Positions 7,731-15,421 of a stretch of 36,995 nucleotides of DNA are shown piece by piece (within the stretch, counting starts at the first letter, position 1; every line of letters begins with the position of its first letter). A program made the position numbers and the translations under genes. The DNA lies in the NCBI GenBank assembly GCA_903907925.1, contig CAIVQB010000057.1:1-36995 (forward strand), given 5' to 3'. Source of the stretch: an uncultured Verrucomicrobiota bacterium. Its GTDB lineage: Bacteria > Verrucomicrobiota > Verrucomicrobiia > Limisphaerales > UBA9464. Below the pieces are notes generated by a model, which worked only from the letters and a program-made list of their open reading frames with translations, made no database searches and was not told where the DNA came from.

Positions 7731-10691
7731 ATGTTCAAAGGTCTCGTCAGCTTCCTCGCCCTCCTCCCGCTGCTCGTCCGCGCCGCGGAACCGGATCCCG
7801 GCCTCTTCCAGCTCGATCCCGCCTACGAAATTGCCCTCTGGGCCGCGGAACCCAAAGTGGTCGACCCGGTCGCCCTGTGTTTCGACGCCGACGGCCGGGT
7901 CTATGTGGCGGAATGCCGCGACTATCCCAACGGCGTCGGACCCAACGGCAAGGTCGGCAGCACCATCCGCCTCCTCGAAGACACCGATGGTGACGGCAAG
8001 GCGGACCGTTCCACGATCTTCGCCAAGGATCTCAGCTTTGCCACCAGCGTGACTCCGTGGAACGGCGGCGTCCTCGTCACCGCTCCGCCCGACCTGCTGT
8101 TCCTCAAGGACACCAACGGCGATGGCGTGGCGGATGTCCGCGAGGTGATCCTGACCGGATTCAAGCGCGGCGTTTCCGACAGTCTCGCCAACGGCCTTCG
8201 TTACGGCCTCGACCATCGCATCCACGGTTGCAACGGCGGCAACGGCGGCCTGGTTCGTTCGCCGCGTGTCGCCGGAATGGAAACCGATCTCGGTGAGGAT
8301 GATTTTGCCTTCGACCCGGAATCCGGTGTGTTCGAACTCACCCATCACACCGGTGGAGGCTTCGGCCAGGTGTTCGACGACTTCGGCCGGACGTTCGTCA
8401 CCTACAACATCAATCATCTCCAGCACCCAATCCTGTCCCGCGCGCAAACGCGGCGCTACGGAGCCTTTCCCCCGGTCGCGACGACGATTTCGATTTCGGA
8501 TCACGACGAAATGAGCCGGATCTTCCCGGTGTCCGCACCCGCCACCCGCCCGAATCATCCCGAACAGGCCGGGCATTTCAGCGCCGCCGGCGGGATGGGT
8601 TTCGTCGGTTCCTCCGAGTTTCCCGCCGAACTCCAGGGTTCGGTGTTCGTCTGCGATGTCGTCGGCAACCTCGTCCATCGCGACAAGATCACTGCGAACA
8701 ACGACCAATTCGTCGCCTCCCGCGGCACCGGTGAGGAACAACGCGAATTTCTCGCCAGTCGCGATCCCGATTTCCGACCGGTGGCGGTCGAGACCGGACC
8801 TGACGGCGCCCTCTATGTCGTCGCCATGCAGCGCAAGGTGATCGAACATCCCGACTACATCGGCGAGAGCCTGAAGGCGAAACTGGATCTGCGCGCCGGA
8901 TCCGATCAGGGCCGGATCTGGCGGATCACGCCCAAGGGGGGATTGAAATCAGCGGCACCCCGGCTGACCCGGGCCACTGATGCGACGTTGGTGCAGCATC
9001 TCGGCAATCCCAACCAATGGTGGCGCCTCACCGCCCAACGCCTGTTGATTGAACGCCATTCCACCGCCGCCATTCCCGCGATCCGAAAACTCGCGCAGCA
9101 GTCGATGGAACCGCTCAGCCGGCTCCATGCTCTCTGGACGCTGCGCGGGCTCAAGGTCTTGACCGAAGATGACGTCCGCGCCGCCCTCGGTGATGCCAAT
9201 CCCGGCGTCCGCGAAAACGCACTCATCCTGGCGACGGATTTTGTCGAAGGCTCCGGCACCCTCCAGGCCGCGGTGATCGCGCTGGCCTCCGATTCTTCCC
9301 CGCGGGTCCGCTTCCAGTGCGCCCAAACGCTGGCCCTGGTTGCCGGTTCGGGTGCGGCCGGCGGGCTCTTCGACATCCTGATGGCCGGCGGCGGTTCGCA
9401 GTGGACCCGCCTCGCCGTCCTTTCGTCGCTGAAACCCTCCGACACCCGATTTCTCCTCACCCGGTTCCTGAATTTCGACAGCTTCCGGCGGGCGAACGAC
9501 GGCACCATGGTGGAGATCGGTCGAACTCTCTCCGAACTCGTCGGTGCGCGTGCCGGGGAGCTGGGTGAAGATGTCTCCTGGCTGCTGCAACACACCGACA
9601 GTCTTCTCTCCCGGACGATGCGGATCGCTTTTCTGGAGGGATTGGTCGATGGACTGGCCCGCGGTGGAACCTGGCCGAAGCTCAGTTCCGTCGCCGAACG
9701 ACATCTGCGGCAATTGACCGCCGGCAACGACTTCGCCGAACTCCGTCCCCTGCTCCGTCTGTCCCAGGGATGGAAACTCCCGATTTCCGAACGGGTCCAG
9801 AGAACGCTCGCCACCGCGGCAGACACCGCCACCAACAGCGCCAAACCGGTCGACATCCGCCTTTCCGCATTGGAACTGGTCGGCTTGGGCGACGGCACCA
9901 ACGCCCTCAGTCTCGCCCTGGAACTCGTCGATGGACAACAACCGGCCGAATTACAAACTGCCGCACTGCGGACGATGGATCGACTTCACATCGATTCCGC
10001 CGGCGAGAGTCTGGTCAAGCGCTGGCGTTCGCTGGCCCCGGGCGCGCGATCCGACGCGATCAGCCTCCTGCTCAATCATCGCCTCTATCACACCGCCCTG
10101 CTGTCCGCGATGGAATCCGGGCAGATCACCGTCGGCGAACTGAACCTCGACCTGGAACAACGCCGGCGTCTCCTGCGCGAAAGCACTCCGGAGAACCAAA
10201 CCCGCGCCGCAAAACTTCTGGGCGATGCCGAATACGCCAACCGGAAAACCCTGGTCGCCGAATGGCTGGCCAAACTGCCACCCGAAGGCGATGCCAAACG
10301 GGGGCGTGTCGTTTTCGAATCCACCTGTTCCCGCTGTCACCGGGCGGGCGGCATCGGGAGCCGCGTCGGTCCCGACCTGTCCGCCGTTGCTCATCGAAGC
10401 GTGGAGGATCTGGTGTCGAACATTCTCGATCCCAACATGGCGATCAATCCGGGCTTCATCGCCTACACCGTCGAAACCCGCGACGGCGAAAGCCAGATCG
10501 GCCTGCTCGGTGCCCAAACTCCGGAGAACGTCGTCCTCGTCCAAGCGCTCGAGAATCGGATCACCATTCCGCGCCAGCAGATCGTGAAGATGCAATCGGA
10601 AGGCCGTTCGTTGATGCCGGAAGGCCTGGAGGCGGGAAAGACGCCGCAGGATCTCCGCGACCTTGTCGCTTTCCTGCAGGCATCGCACTGA
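7731..10691 (+). CDS. Secreted dehydrogenase-like propeller/HEAT/cytochrome c protein of PVC type
   Basis: A 986-residue exported protein of the Planctomycetes/Verrucomicrobia family with a putative membrane-bound dehydrogenase N-terminal domain and a C-terminal haem-binding domain. The signal peptide is MFKGLVSFLALLPLLVRAA (cut near residue 19). The N-terminal half is a PQQ/NHL-like propeller with DTDGDGKAD and DTNGDGVADV calcium-type loops and the HRIHGCNGGNGG block. The middle part has HEAT-like helices (about 420-800). A single c-type haem site, CSRCH, is at residues 866-870. The probable role is periplasmic or surface oxidation of a sugar or alcohol with electron transfer to the haem; the substrate is unknown. 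The frame extends to a TTG at 7689, but ATG 7731 gives the signal peptide. Confidence 0.9.
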   Translation: MFKGLVSFLALLPLLVRAAEPDPGLFQLDPAYEIALWAAEPKVVDPVALCFDADGRVYVAECRDYPNGVGPNGKVGSTIRLLEDTDGDGKADRSTIFAKDLSFATSVTPWNGGVLVTAPPDLLFLKDTNGDGVADVREVILTGFKRGVSDSLANGLRYGLDHRIHGCNGGNGGLVRSPRVAGMETDLGEDDFAFDPESGVFELTHHTGGGFGQVFDDFGRTFVTYNINHLQHPILSRAQTRRYGAFPPVATTISISDHDEMSRIFPVSAPATRPNHPEQAGHFSAAGGMGFVGSSEFPAELQGSVFVCDVVGNLVHRDKITANNDQFVASRGTGEEQREFLASRDPDFRPVAVETGPDGALYVVAMQRKVIEHPDYIGESLKAKLDLRAGSDQGRIWRITPKGGLKSAAPRLTRATDATLVQHLGNPNQWWRLTAQRLLIERHSTAAIPAIRKLAQQSMEPLSRLHALWTLRGLKVLTEDDVRAALGDANPGVRENALILATDFVEGSGTLQAAVIALASDSSPRVRFQCAQTLALVAGSGAAGGLFDILMAGGGSQWTRLAVLSSLKPSDTRFLLTRFLNFDSFRRANDGTMVEIGRTLSELVGARAGELGEDVSWLLQHTDSLLSRTMRIAFLEGLVDGLARGGTWPKLSSVAERHLRQLTAGNDFAELRPLLRLSQGWKLPISERVQRTLATAADTATNSAKPVDIRLSALELVGLGDGTNALSLALELVDGQQPAELQTAALRTMDRLHIDSAGESLVKRWRSLAPGARSDAISLLLNHRLYHTALLSAMESGQITVGELNLDLEQRRRLLRESTPENQTRAAKLLGDAEYANRKTLVAEWLAKLPPEGDAKRGRVVFESTCSRCHRAGGIGSRVGPDLSAVAHRSVEDLVSNILDPNMAINPGFIAYTVETRDGESQIGLLGAQTPENVVLVQALENRITIPRQQIVKMQSEGRSLMPEGLEAGKTPQDLRDLVAFLQASH

Positions 10692-10743
10692 TGCCGAACG
10701 TTGACAAAGACCGTCGTCCTCACCATTTTCCGCCCCGCCAAAC

Positions 10744-10818
10744 GCCTCGGTAGCTCAATGGTAGAGCAGCTGACTCTTAATCAGTTTGTTGTCGGTTCAA
10801 GTCCGGCCCGGGGCACCA
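10744..10818 (+). tRNA. tRNA-Lys (anticodon CTT)
   Basis: A full cloverleaf can be drawn. The acceptor stem is GCCTCGG/CCGGGGC, the D arm GCTC-AATGGTA-GAGC, the anticodon arm GCTGA-CTCTTAA-TCAGT (CTT reads the Lys codon AAG), and the T arm GTCGG-TTCAAGT-CCGGC. Discriminator A and an encoded CCA complete the 3' end at 10818. It follows the cytochrome c gene by 52 bp. Confidence 0.97.
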
Positions 10819-10870
10819 TTTCTGTTCAAACCCTTCGTTAGGACGATTTTCCAGCGGTTCCTGCGCTGAA

Positions 10871-11923
10871 GTGTCCGTCGCTCCGCCGGGTTTTACCCCA
10901 TGGCAGGTCTTCGATGATCCGGCGAACCATGGCGGCGTGTACTCAGAAGATTCCGTCGTCGCGATCCATCCGTCCCACGTCGCGGCCGAGGAGGCCCTCC
11001 AGAAACTGCAACGCGCCGGCTTCAGCATCACGGAACGAACGCGCGATTCATCCTGCAGTCCGACCGACGAACTCGGAGCATCCCGTTCCAAACTCGGAGA
11101 CGCGCTGACCGAACCCAGCGCATTTGATTTTGGCACCTTCCAACGATTTGGACCCGTCGTATGGGCCGGCGCATTGGCAGTTCTTTTGACCCTCCGGGGT
11201 TCCGCAGAGGCGATCCGACCCGCGATTGATCCCAAAGCCGACGCCGTCCTCAAACGTATGGGAGCTTACCTGGCGCAGACCCCGTTCTTTTCGGTCACGG
11301 CCGACGTGTGGCAGGATTCCGACCTTGCCTCAGGCCAACGTATCCAATCCAACCGGACGGTTGACCTGCAGGTCCGTCGACCCGACCGGTTCCACGCCGA
11401 AGTTCACTCGGCCCGACGCAATCGTGGATTCTACTACGATGGCACGTCGCTGACCTTGATCAATCGGGCGCAGCATTTTCACGGCAGCGTGGACGCGCCA
11501 CCGACGTTGGACGCCGCCCTCGACCTGGCCAACGAGCGGTTCGGAATCGCCCTGCCTCTTGAGGATTTGTTTGTTTCGGATCCGTACCGGAGCGCCATGG
11601 GAAAAACGATCTCCGGAATCGATCTCGGACCGGTGACGGTCCAGGGAGTTCCCTGCGAACACCTGGCCTTTTCCCGCGGAATTGTGGATTGGCAGATCTG
11701 GGTCGAACTCGGTGCCACCCCGGTGCCGCGAAGGATGGTCATCACCTACCGGGACGAATCCGGCTCCCCCGAGTACACCGCCACACTCTCGGGTTGGGAT
11801 TTTCAAACCAAGCTGCCCGATTCGGTGTTCGTCTTTGAAGCTCCGGCGGGATCAACAAAAATCAGCGTCGCGGAAATCAGAAGCCGGTCCGAAGCCCGCA
11901 AGAACTCGAGGAGCTCGAAGTGA
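10871..11923 (+). CDS. DUF2092 family protein with an odd N-terminal extension
   Basis: Up to 350 residues. From about residue 117 (IDPKADAVLKRMGAYLAQTP) to about 335 it matches the DUF2092 family of exported proteins of unknown function: RRPDRFHAEVHSARRNRGFYYDG, LPLEDLFVSDPY, GVPCEHLAFS, DWQIWVELG, SGWDF. The first 110 residues are unusual. VYSEDSVVAIHPSHVAAEEA and LQKLQRAGFSITERT look like the start of a general-stress 17M-like domain, followed by a disordered stretch and a hydrophobic segment (FGPVVWAGALAVLLTL). No ATG lies between this region and the domain. The likely starts are GTG 10871 or GTG 10937, so the N-terminus is uncertain. It overlaps the next gene by 4 bp (GTGA), implying coupling. 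Confidence 0.78.
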   Translation: MSVAPPGFTPWQVFDDPANHGGVYSEDSVVAIHPSHVAAEEALQKLQRAGFSITERTRDSSCSPTDELGASRSKLGDALTEPSAFDFGTFQRFGPVVWAGALAVLLTLRGSAEAIRPAIDPKADAVLKRMGAYLAQTPFFSVTADVWQDSDLASGQRIQSNRTVDLQVRRPDRFHAEVHSARRNRGFYYDGTSLTLINRAQHFHGSVDAPPTLDAALDLANERFGIALPLEDLFVSDPYRSAMGKTISGIDLGPVTVQGVPCEHLAFSRGIVDWQIWVELGATPVPRRMVITYRDESGSPEYTATLSGWDFQTKLPDSVFVFEAPAGSTKISVAEIRSRSEARKNSRSSK

Positions 11924-12687
11924 ATTCTCATCGTCGCGGTGCGGGCGGCATCCTTCCGGTGGGCCTGCTCATCCTCATTCTTCTCCTTCCGTCAGCTCAG
12001 GCTCAACGGTCATCAGAAAAACCGGCTCAACGCAACGAACCCCCGGCGAAAAGCGGGACATCCCCGCGCCGTGGTCCGGCACCCCAACGCGCCCCCGTTC
12101 GGGCACCCGTGTCCCATCCCCAGCCTCCGGTGGACCGGGTGAATCATGGAACGTTGCGCCACGCCGACACCCAGGTCATCGAACGGCACGAACCGAAATA
12201 CCCCGGGCCGACGGATCGCACTCATGGATTTGAGCATCACGACGTCGATTCCGATTTCTCGCATCCCCACTTCTGGCACGGATTCAACTACGGCCATCAC
12301 GTCGGCGTCCTGCGGATCGGTTTTCATCCGTTCTTCCTGCTCGGCGTGCCGTATTTCTACGACGACGGGATCTACTATCAGCGGGCGGACGCAGGCTATC
12401 GTGAGGTTTATCCCCCGCTCGGCGCTGTCGTTCCGGATCTGCCCGATGGCGCGATTGAGATTCAAGTGGGGGCTCTCACGTATTACTACGGAGGTGGCGC
12501 GTTCTATCTCCGGCGCTACGACGGCTTCATCATCGTCGCCGCACCGATGGGAGTGACGGTTCCCGACCCACCGCCCGGAGCCGCACTGGTGACGGTCAAC
12601 GGGAGCGTGGCCTATCAATTCAACGGAATCTCCTTCCGGCCGATCTTCGTCAACGGTGTGACTCAATATGTGACGTACCGACCGTAA
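11920..12687 (+). CDS. Exported His/Tyr/Pro-rich protein, DUF6515-like
   Basis: A 255-residue secreted protein. The N-terminal hydrophobic segment (ILPVGLLILILLLPSAQAQ, about 11-29) is a signal peptide. It is followed by a Pro/Arg-rich linker (about 30-75), a His-rich stretch (FEHHDVDSDFSHPHFWHGFN, GHHVG), and a domain of repeated short units (GIYYQRADAGYREVYPPLGA, LTYYYGGGAFYLRR, GSVAYQFNGISFRPIF). That layout fits the DUF6515 family, which often accompanies DUF2092 genes. Start is GTG 11920, which overlaps the upstream stop codon. The 3' end overlaps the convergent phosphopantetheinyl transferase gene by 38 bp. Function is unknown; a cell-envelope role is inferred from export. Confidence 0.8.
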   Translation: MNSHRRGAGGILPVGLLILILLLPSAQAQRSSEKPAQRNEPPAKSGTSPRRGPAPQRAPVRAPVSHPQPPVDRVNHGTLRHADTQVIERHEPKYPGPTDRTHGFEHHDVDSDFSHPHFWHGFNYGHHVGVLRIGFHPFFLLGVPYFYDDGIYYQRADAGYREVYPPLGAVVPDLPDGAIEIQVGALTYYYGGGAFYLRRYDGFIIVAAPMGVTVPDPPPGAALVTVNGSVAYQFNGISFRPIFVNGVTQYVTYRP

Positions 12688-13378
12688 TCGACTGGATCTC
12701 CGCGCCGGTAACCACCGCGCCGACGAAGTTGGGATCCAACCCCTCGCGGGAACCGACGTCGAACAATCGCCACTTCCGGTTCGTTTCTTCGGGACAATCG
12801 ATCAGCAGGCCACCAGCCGGAAGGGTTCCAAGTGGAACCGTGAAGTTCGACAGGGGACACGACAGCCCGCGCCCCACGGCTTTGACCAGGGCCTCCTTTC
12901 GGGTCCACACCCGGAAAAACAACTGGTCCCGCTCGTTCCCGTCCGGCCTTGCTTCGAATCCACCCCGCTCGGTCTCGGAGAAGAAGCGGCGAACCACGGC
13001 CATCGTGTCCACCCGACGATGGAGTGATTCAACGTCGACCCCGACCTCCGTTGGCCCGATGGCGATCAACGCCAAGTCACCGGTGTGGCTCAGGTTGAAT
13101 TCCAACGCGAGTTTGGTGCAGTTGGTGTCTGCGACCAGGTGCGGCTTTCCGTGCGCGCCCTCCGCGAGTCGGATTGCAGCCGCGCCAATTCCGAGCCGTT
13201 CCGCCAGCAGTCGACGCAACATCGCCCGACCGACGACAAAACGACGACGCCCCTCTGGCATGGAAAACCGATCGGCCCGCACCCGTTCGTCCTCAGAAAG
13301 TTCACAGGCCAGGGCTGCCAAGGAAGATTCCTCAGCCCGCAACTCCACCACATGAAGAGCCACCACCGGCACGCGCAT
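12650..13378 (-). CDS. 4'-phosphopantetheinyl transferase, Sfp type
   Basis: Transfers the phosphopantetheine arm of CoA to acyl or peptidyl carrier proteins. The 242-residue product has the Sfp-superfamily motifs in order: RRRFVVGRAMLRRLLAERLG, HGKPHL, FNLSHTGDLALIAI, the Mg-binding GVDVES, and WTRKEALVKAVGRGL. Length fits Sfp rather than the short AcpS. The frame reaches a TTG at 13414, but ATG 13378 (MRVPVVALHVVEL) is preferred. No polyketide, peptide or fatty-acid synthase gene lies nearby, so the carrier substrate is unknown. Its start faces tetR across 110 bp that contain a TetR-type operator, so shared control is possible. Confidence 0.93.
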   Translation of the reverse strand: MRVPVVALHVVELRAEESSLAALACELSEDERVRADRFSMPEGRRRFVVGRAMLRRLLAERLGIGAAAIRLAEGAHGKPHLVADTNCTKLALEFNLSHTGDLALIAIGPTEVGVDVESLHRRVDTMAVVRRFFSETERGGFEARPDGNERDQLFFRVWTRKEALVKAVGRGLSCPLSNFTVPLGTLPAGGLLIDCPEETNRKWRLFDVGSREGLDPNFVGAVVTGAEIQSITVGTSHIESHR

Positions 13379-13472
13379 CGCCCTGACCTGACCCGACCGC
13401 AAGCCGCGGTTCAAGAACTCGAATCACCGCCGGCGACAAAATGGCCTTAACCGCGGAATTGGTTATCGTTAC

Positions 13473-13490
13473 ATACCAACCAGTCTGTAT
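13473..13490. promoter_or_regulatory. Probable TetR operator in front of tetR
   Basis: ATACCAACCAGTCTGTAT is an imperfect inverted repeat and shares its left half and centre with the site at 14191-14208. Its right end overlaps the ATG at 13489. Two copies at just these places, next to a TetR-family gene, argue for autoregulation. Binding is inferred. Confidence 0.75.
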
Positions 13491-14136
13491 GCAATCAACT
13501 GCTTCCATCTCTGAATGGCCGGAAACGAAACGAAACCTCGTGGACGCCGGCGTGAGGCTGATGCGCGCGCGGGGCTTCAATGCCACCACCGTGGACGACA
13601 TCTGTGCCGCCGCCGGTGTGACCAAAGGCGGTTTCTTTCACTACTTCAAAAGCAAGGAGGAGATCGCCAAAGCGGCGGTTTCCCGGTTCAGTGCCGGAAA
13701 ATCCGAAGATTTTCGAGAGGCACCTTTCCGAAAACTGGCGGATCCGCTGGACCGGGTTTTCGGACGGCTGGAGTTCGCCCGGAAGTCCACCGGCGGAACG
13801 ACCCATCTGACGAAGGGTTGCCTCGTTGGCATGCTGGCTCAGGAACTGTCGTTCACCCACCCTGAACTCCGGGGTGCCTGCGAGGATTCGTTCTCCCGGA
13901 TGGCGATCGATTTCGAAACGGATTTAGCCGAGGCCAAGGCGGCCCACGCACCGCAGGCGGAGTTCGATCCGAAAGAGGTCGCGATGCTCTATGTCACGAT
14001 CATCCAAGGGTCGTTGATGCTGGCCAAGACCTCGAAAAGCAACGCCGTGCTCCATCGGAACCTCGAGCAATTCCGCCAGTATCTCCACGCCCTGTTCGGC
14101 CGTTCGGACCGGTCGCACGGCAAGTCCCGCGCCTGA
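13489..14136 (+). CDS. TetR/AcrR family transcriptional regulator
   Basis: A 215-residue repressor. The N-terminal helix-turn-helix is clear: TKRNLVDAGVRLMRARGFNA, TTVDDICAAAGVTKGGFFHY, FKSKEEIAKAA. The ligand domain includes GCLVGMLAQELSFTHPELR, as in NemR/AcuR-like regulators. I chose ATG 13489 because homology starts just after it; an upstream ATG at 13441 would put the operator inside the gene. It is followed 112 bp later by the EmrA/EmrB-type pump genes, whose promoter region carries the same operator, so it most probably represses both itself and the pump. The inducer is unknown. Confidence 0.93.
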   Translation: MQSTASISEWPETKRNLVDAGVRLMRARGFNATTVDDICAAAGVTKGGFFHYFKSKEEIAKAAVSRFSAGKSEDFREAPFRKLADPLDRVFGRLEFARKSTGGTTHLTKGCLVGMLAQELSFTHPELRGACEDSFSRMAIDFETDLAEAKAAHAPQAEFDPKEVAMLYVTIIQGSLMLAKTSKSNAVLHRNLEQFRQYLHALFGRSDRSHGKSRA

Positions 14137-14190
14137 TTCCAGCCCCGCAGGATTCTGCAGAACCCGATCGCAATTCTTGTCATCCATCAC

Positions 14191-14208
14191 ATACCAACCG
14201 GTCGGTAT
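14191..14208. promoter_or_regulatory. Probable TetR operator in front of the efflux genes
   Basis: ATACCAACCGGTCGGTAT is an 18-bp palindrome with a single imperfect pair, 40 bp before the EmrA-like start codon. It matches the site at 13473-13490 at 16 of 18 positions. The ACCGGT centre is common in TetR-family operators. Confidence 0.82.
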
Positions 14209-14248
14209 TTAACGTTCAACACTCCGCAAAAACAAACCCAATCCAGCC

Positions 14249-15421
14249 ATGAATGCTCAAGCTCTCGCCCCGCTCCCGGAACTCACCGTCGCCCGGCGCG
14301 TGATGGAACCGTCGACCAGGGCTCGTCACCCGACCGGTGAAGACCGGGATGTCGCCGAGTCCCCCGCCGCCCCCCGCCGGCGCGGGTTATCTCCGAAACA
14401 ACTGGGCGTTTCCGGGTTGATCCTGATCGTCACCGTCGTCGCCGCCCGGCTTGCCTCTGACTGGTGGACGGTCGGACGTTTCATGGAAGACACCAACGAC
14501 GCCTACGTTGGCGGCAATATCACCGTGATCGCCCCCGAGGTGGCCGGACTCATCGCGCGGGTTGCGGTCCAGGACAACCAGCAGGTTCGCGCAGGTGATT
14601 TGCTGATCAAGCTCGACGACCGCGACTATCGGGCGGCGCTCTCCCGGGCCGATGCCGCGGTCGCGATGCAGCAGGCGGCGGCGATCCATCTCGACGCCAC
14701 GCGTCAGTTGCAGATGGCCGTCATCGCGCAGGCCCGGGCGGAAATCACCGCGGCGGAGGCCGAAACCGTCCGCACGCACGAGGATCGGGTTCGTTTTCAG
14801 AACCTCCTGGGAACCGGTGCGATCTCCATCCAAGATTTTCAGAAAGCGGACGCCGATTCCAAGCGGGCACTCGCCGCCAGTGCCAAGGCGCAGGCGATCC
14901 TGGAGGCCGCTCTGCTTCAGTTGGACGTGATCGACACCCAAAAGCAGCAGGTGCGAGCGGCTGAGCAACAAGCCGTCGCCCAGCGCGACACGGCGCAGCT
15001 CAACCTGGGATACACGGAATTGCGCGCGCCGACCGACGGCGTGGTCGGAAACCGCAGTGCCCAAACCGGCGGATATGCCACCACCGGCTCACAGCTCATC
15101 TCGCTCGTGCCGTCAAAGGGGCTTTGGATCGACGCAAACTTCAAGGAAAGCCAGCTCGCCCGGATGCGGCCCGGTTCGCCGGCAACCTTCCAGGTGGATT
15201 CGTTGCCCGGTAAAACCTTCGCGGGCCACGTGGTCAGTATCGCGCCGGCAACCGGTGCCCAGTTCAGCGTGTTGCCGCCTGAAAACGCCACCGGCAATTT
15301 CACAAAGATCGTGCAGCGCGTCACCGTGCGCATCGCGCTGGATGACGAGAAGGCGACGTCGGGTCAATTGCGCCCCGGACTCTCGGTGACGGCGACAGTG
15401 AATGGAAAGGACGGACGATGA
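14249..15421 (+). CDS. HlyD/EmrA-type periplasmic adaptor of a multidrug efflux pump
   Basis: A 390-residue membrane-fusion protein that links an inner-membrane transporter to the outer membrane. It has a cytoplasmic N-terminus of about 50 residues, one membrane helix (LGVSGLILIVTVVAARLASD, about 52-71), the EmrA-like block DTNDAYVGGNITVIAPEVAG, a biotinyl-lipoyl half (VAVQDNQQVRAGDLLIKLDD), a long coiled-coil hairpin (about 135-250), and the second lipoyl/beta-barrel part (LGYTELRAPTDGVVGNRSAQ, GLWIDANFKESQL). Its stop overlaps the transporter start (ATGA at 15418-15421), so the two are coupled. No outer-membrane factor gene is present in the window. Confidence 0.94.
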   Translation: MNAQALAPLPELTVARRVMEPSTRARHPTGEDRDVAESPAAPRRRGLSPKQLGVSGLILIVTVVAARLASDWWTVGRFMEDTNDAYVGGNITVIAPEVAGLIARVAVQDNQQVRAGDLLIKLDDRDYRAALSRADAAVAMQQAAAIHLDATRQLQMAVIAQARAEITAAEAETVRTHEDRVRFQNLLGTGAISIQDFQKADADSKRALAASAKAQAILEAALLQLDVIDTQKQQVRAAEQQAVAQRDTAQLNLGYTELRAPTDGVVGNRSAQTGGYATTGSQLISLVPSKGLWIDANFKESQLARMRPGSPATFQVDSLPGKTFAGHVVSIAPATGAQFSVLPPENATGNFTKIVQRVTVRIALDDEKATSGQLRPGLSVTATVNGKDGR

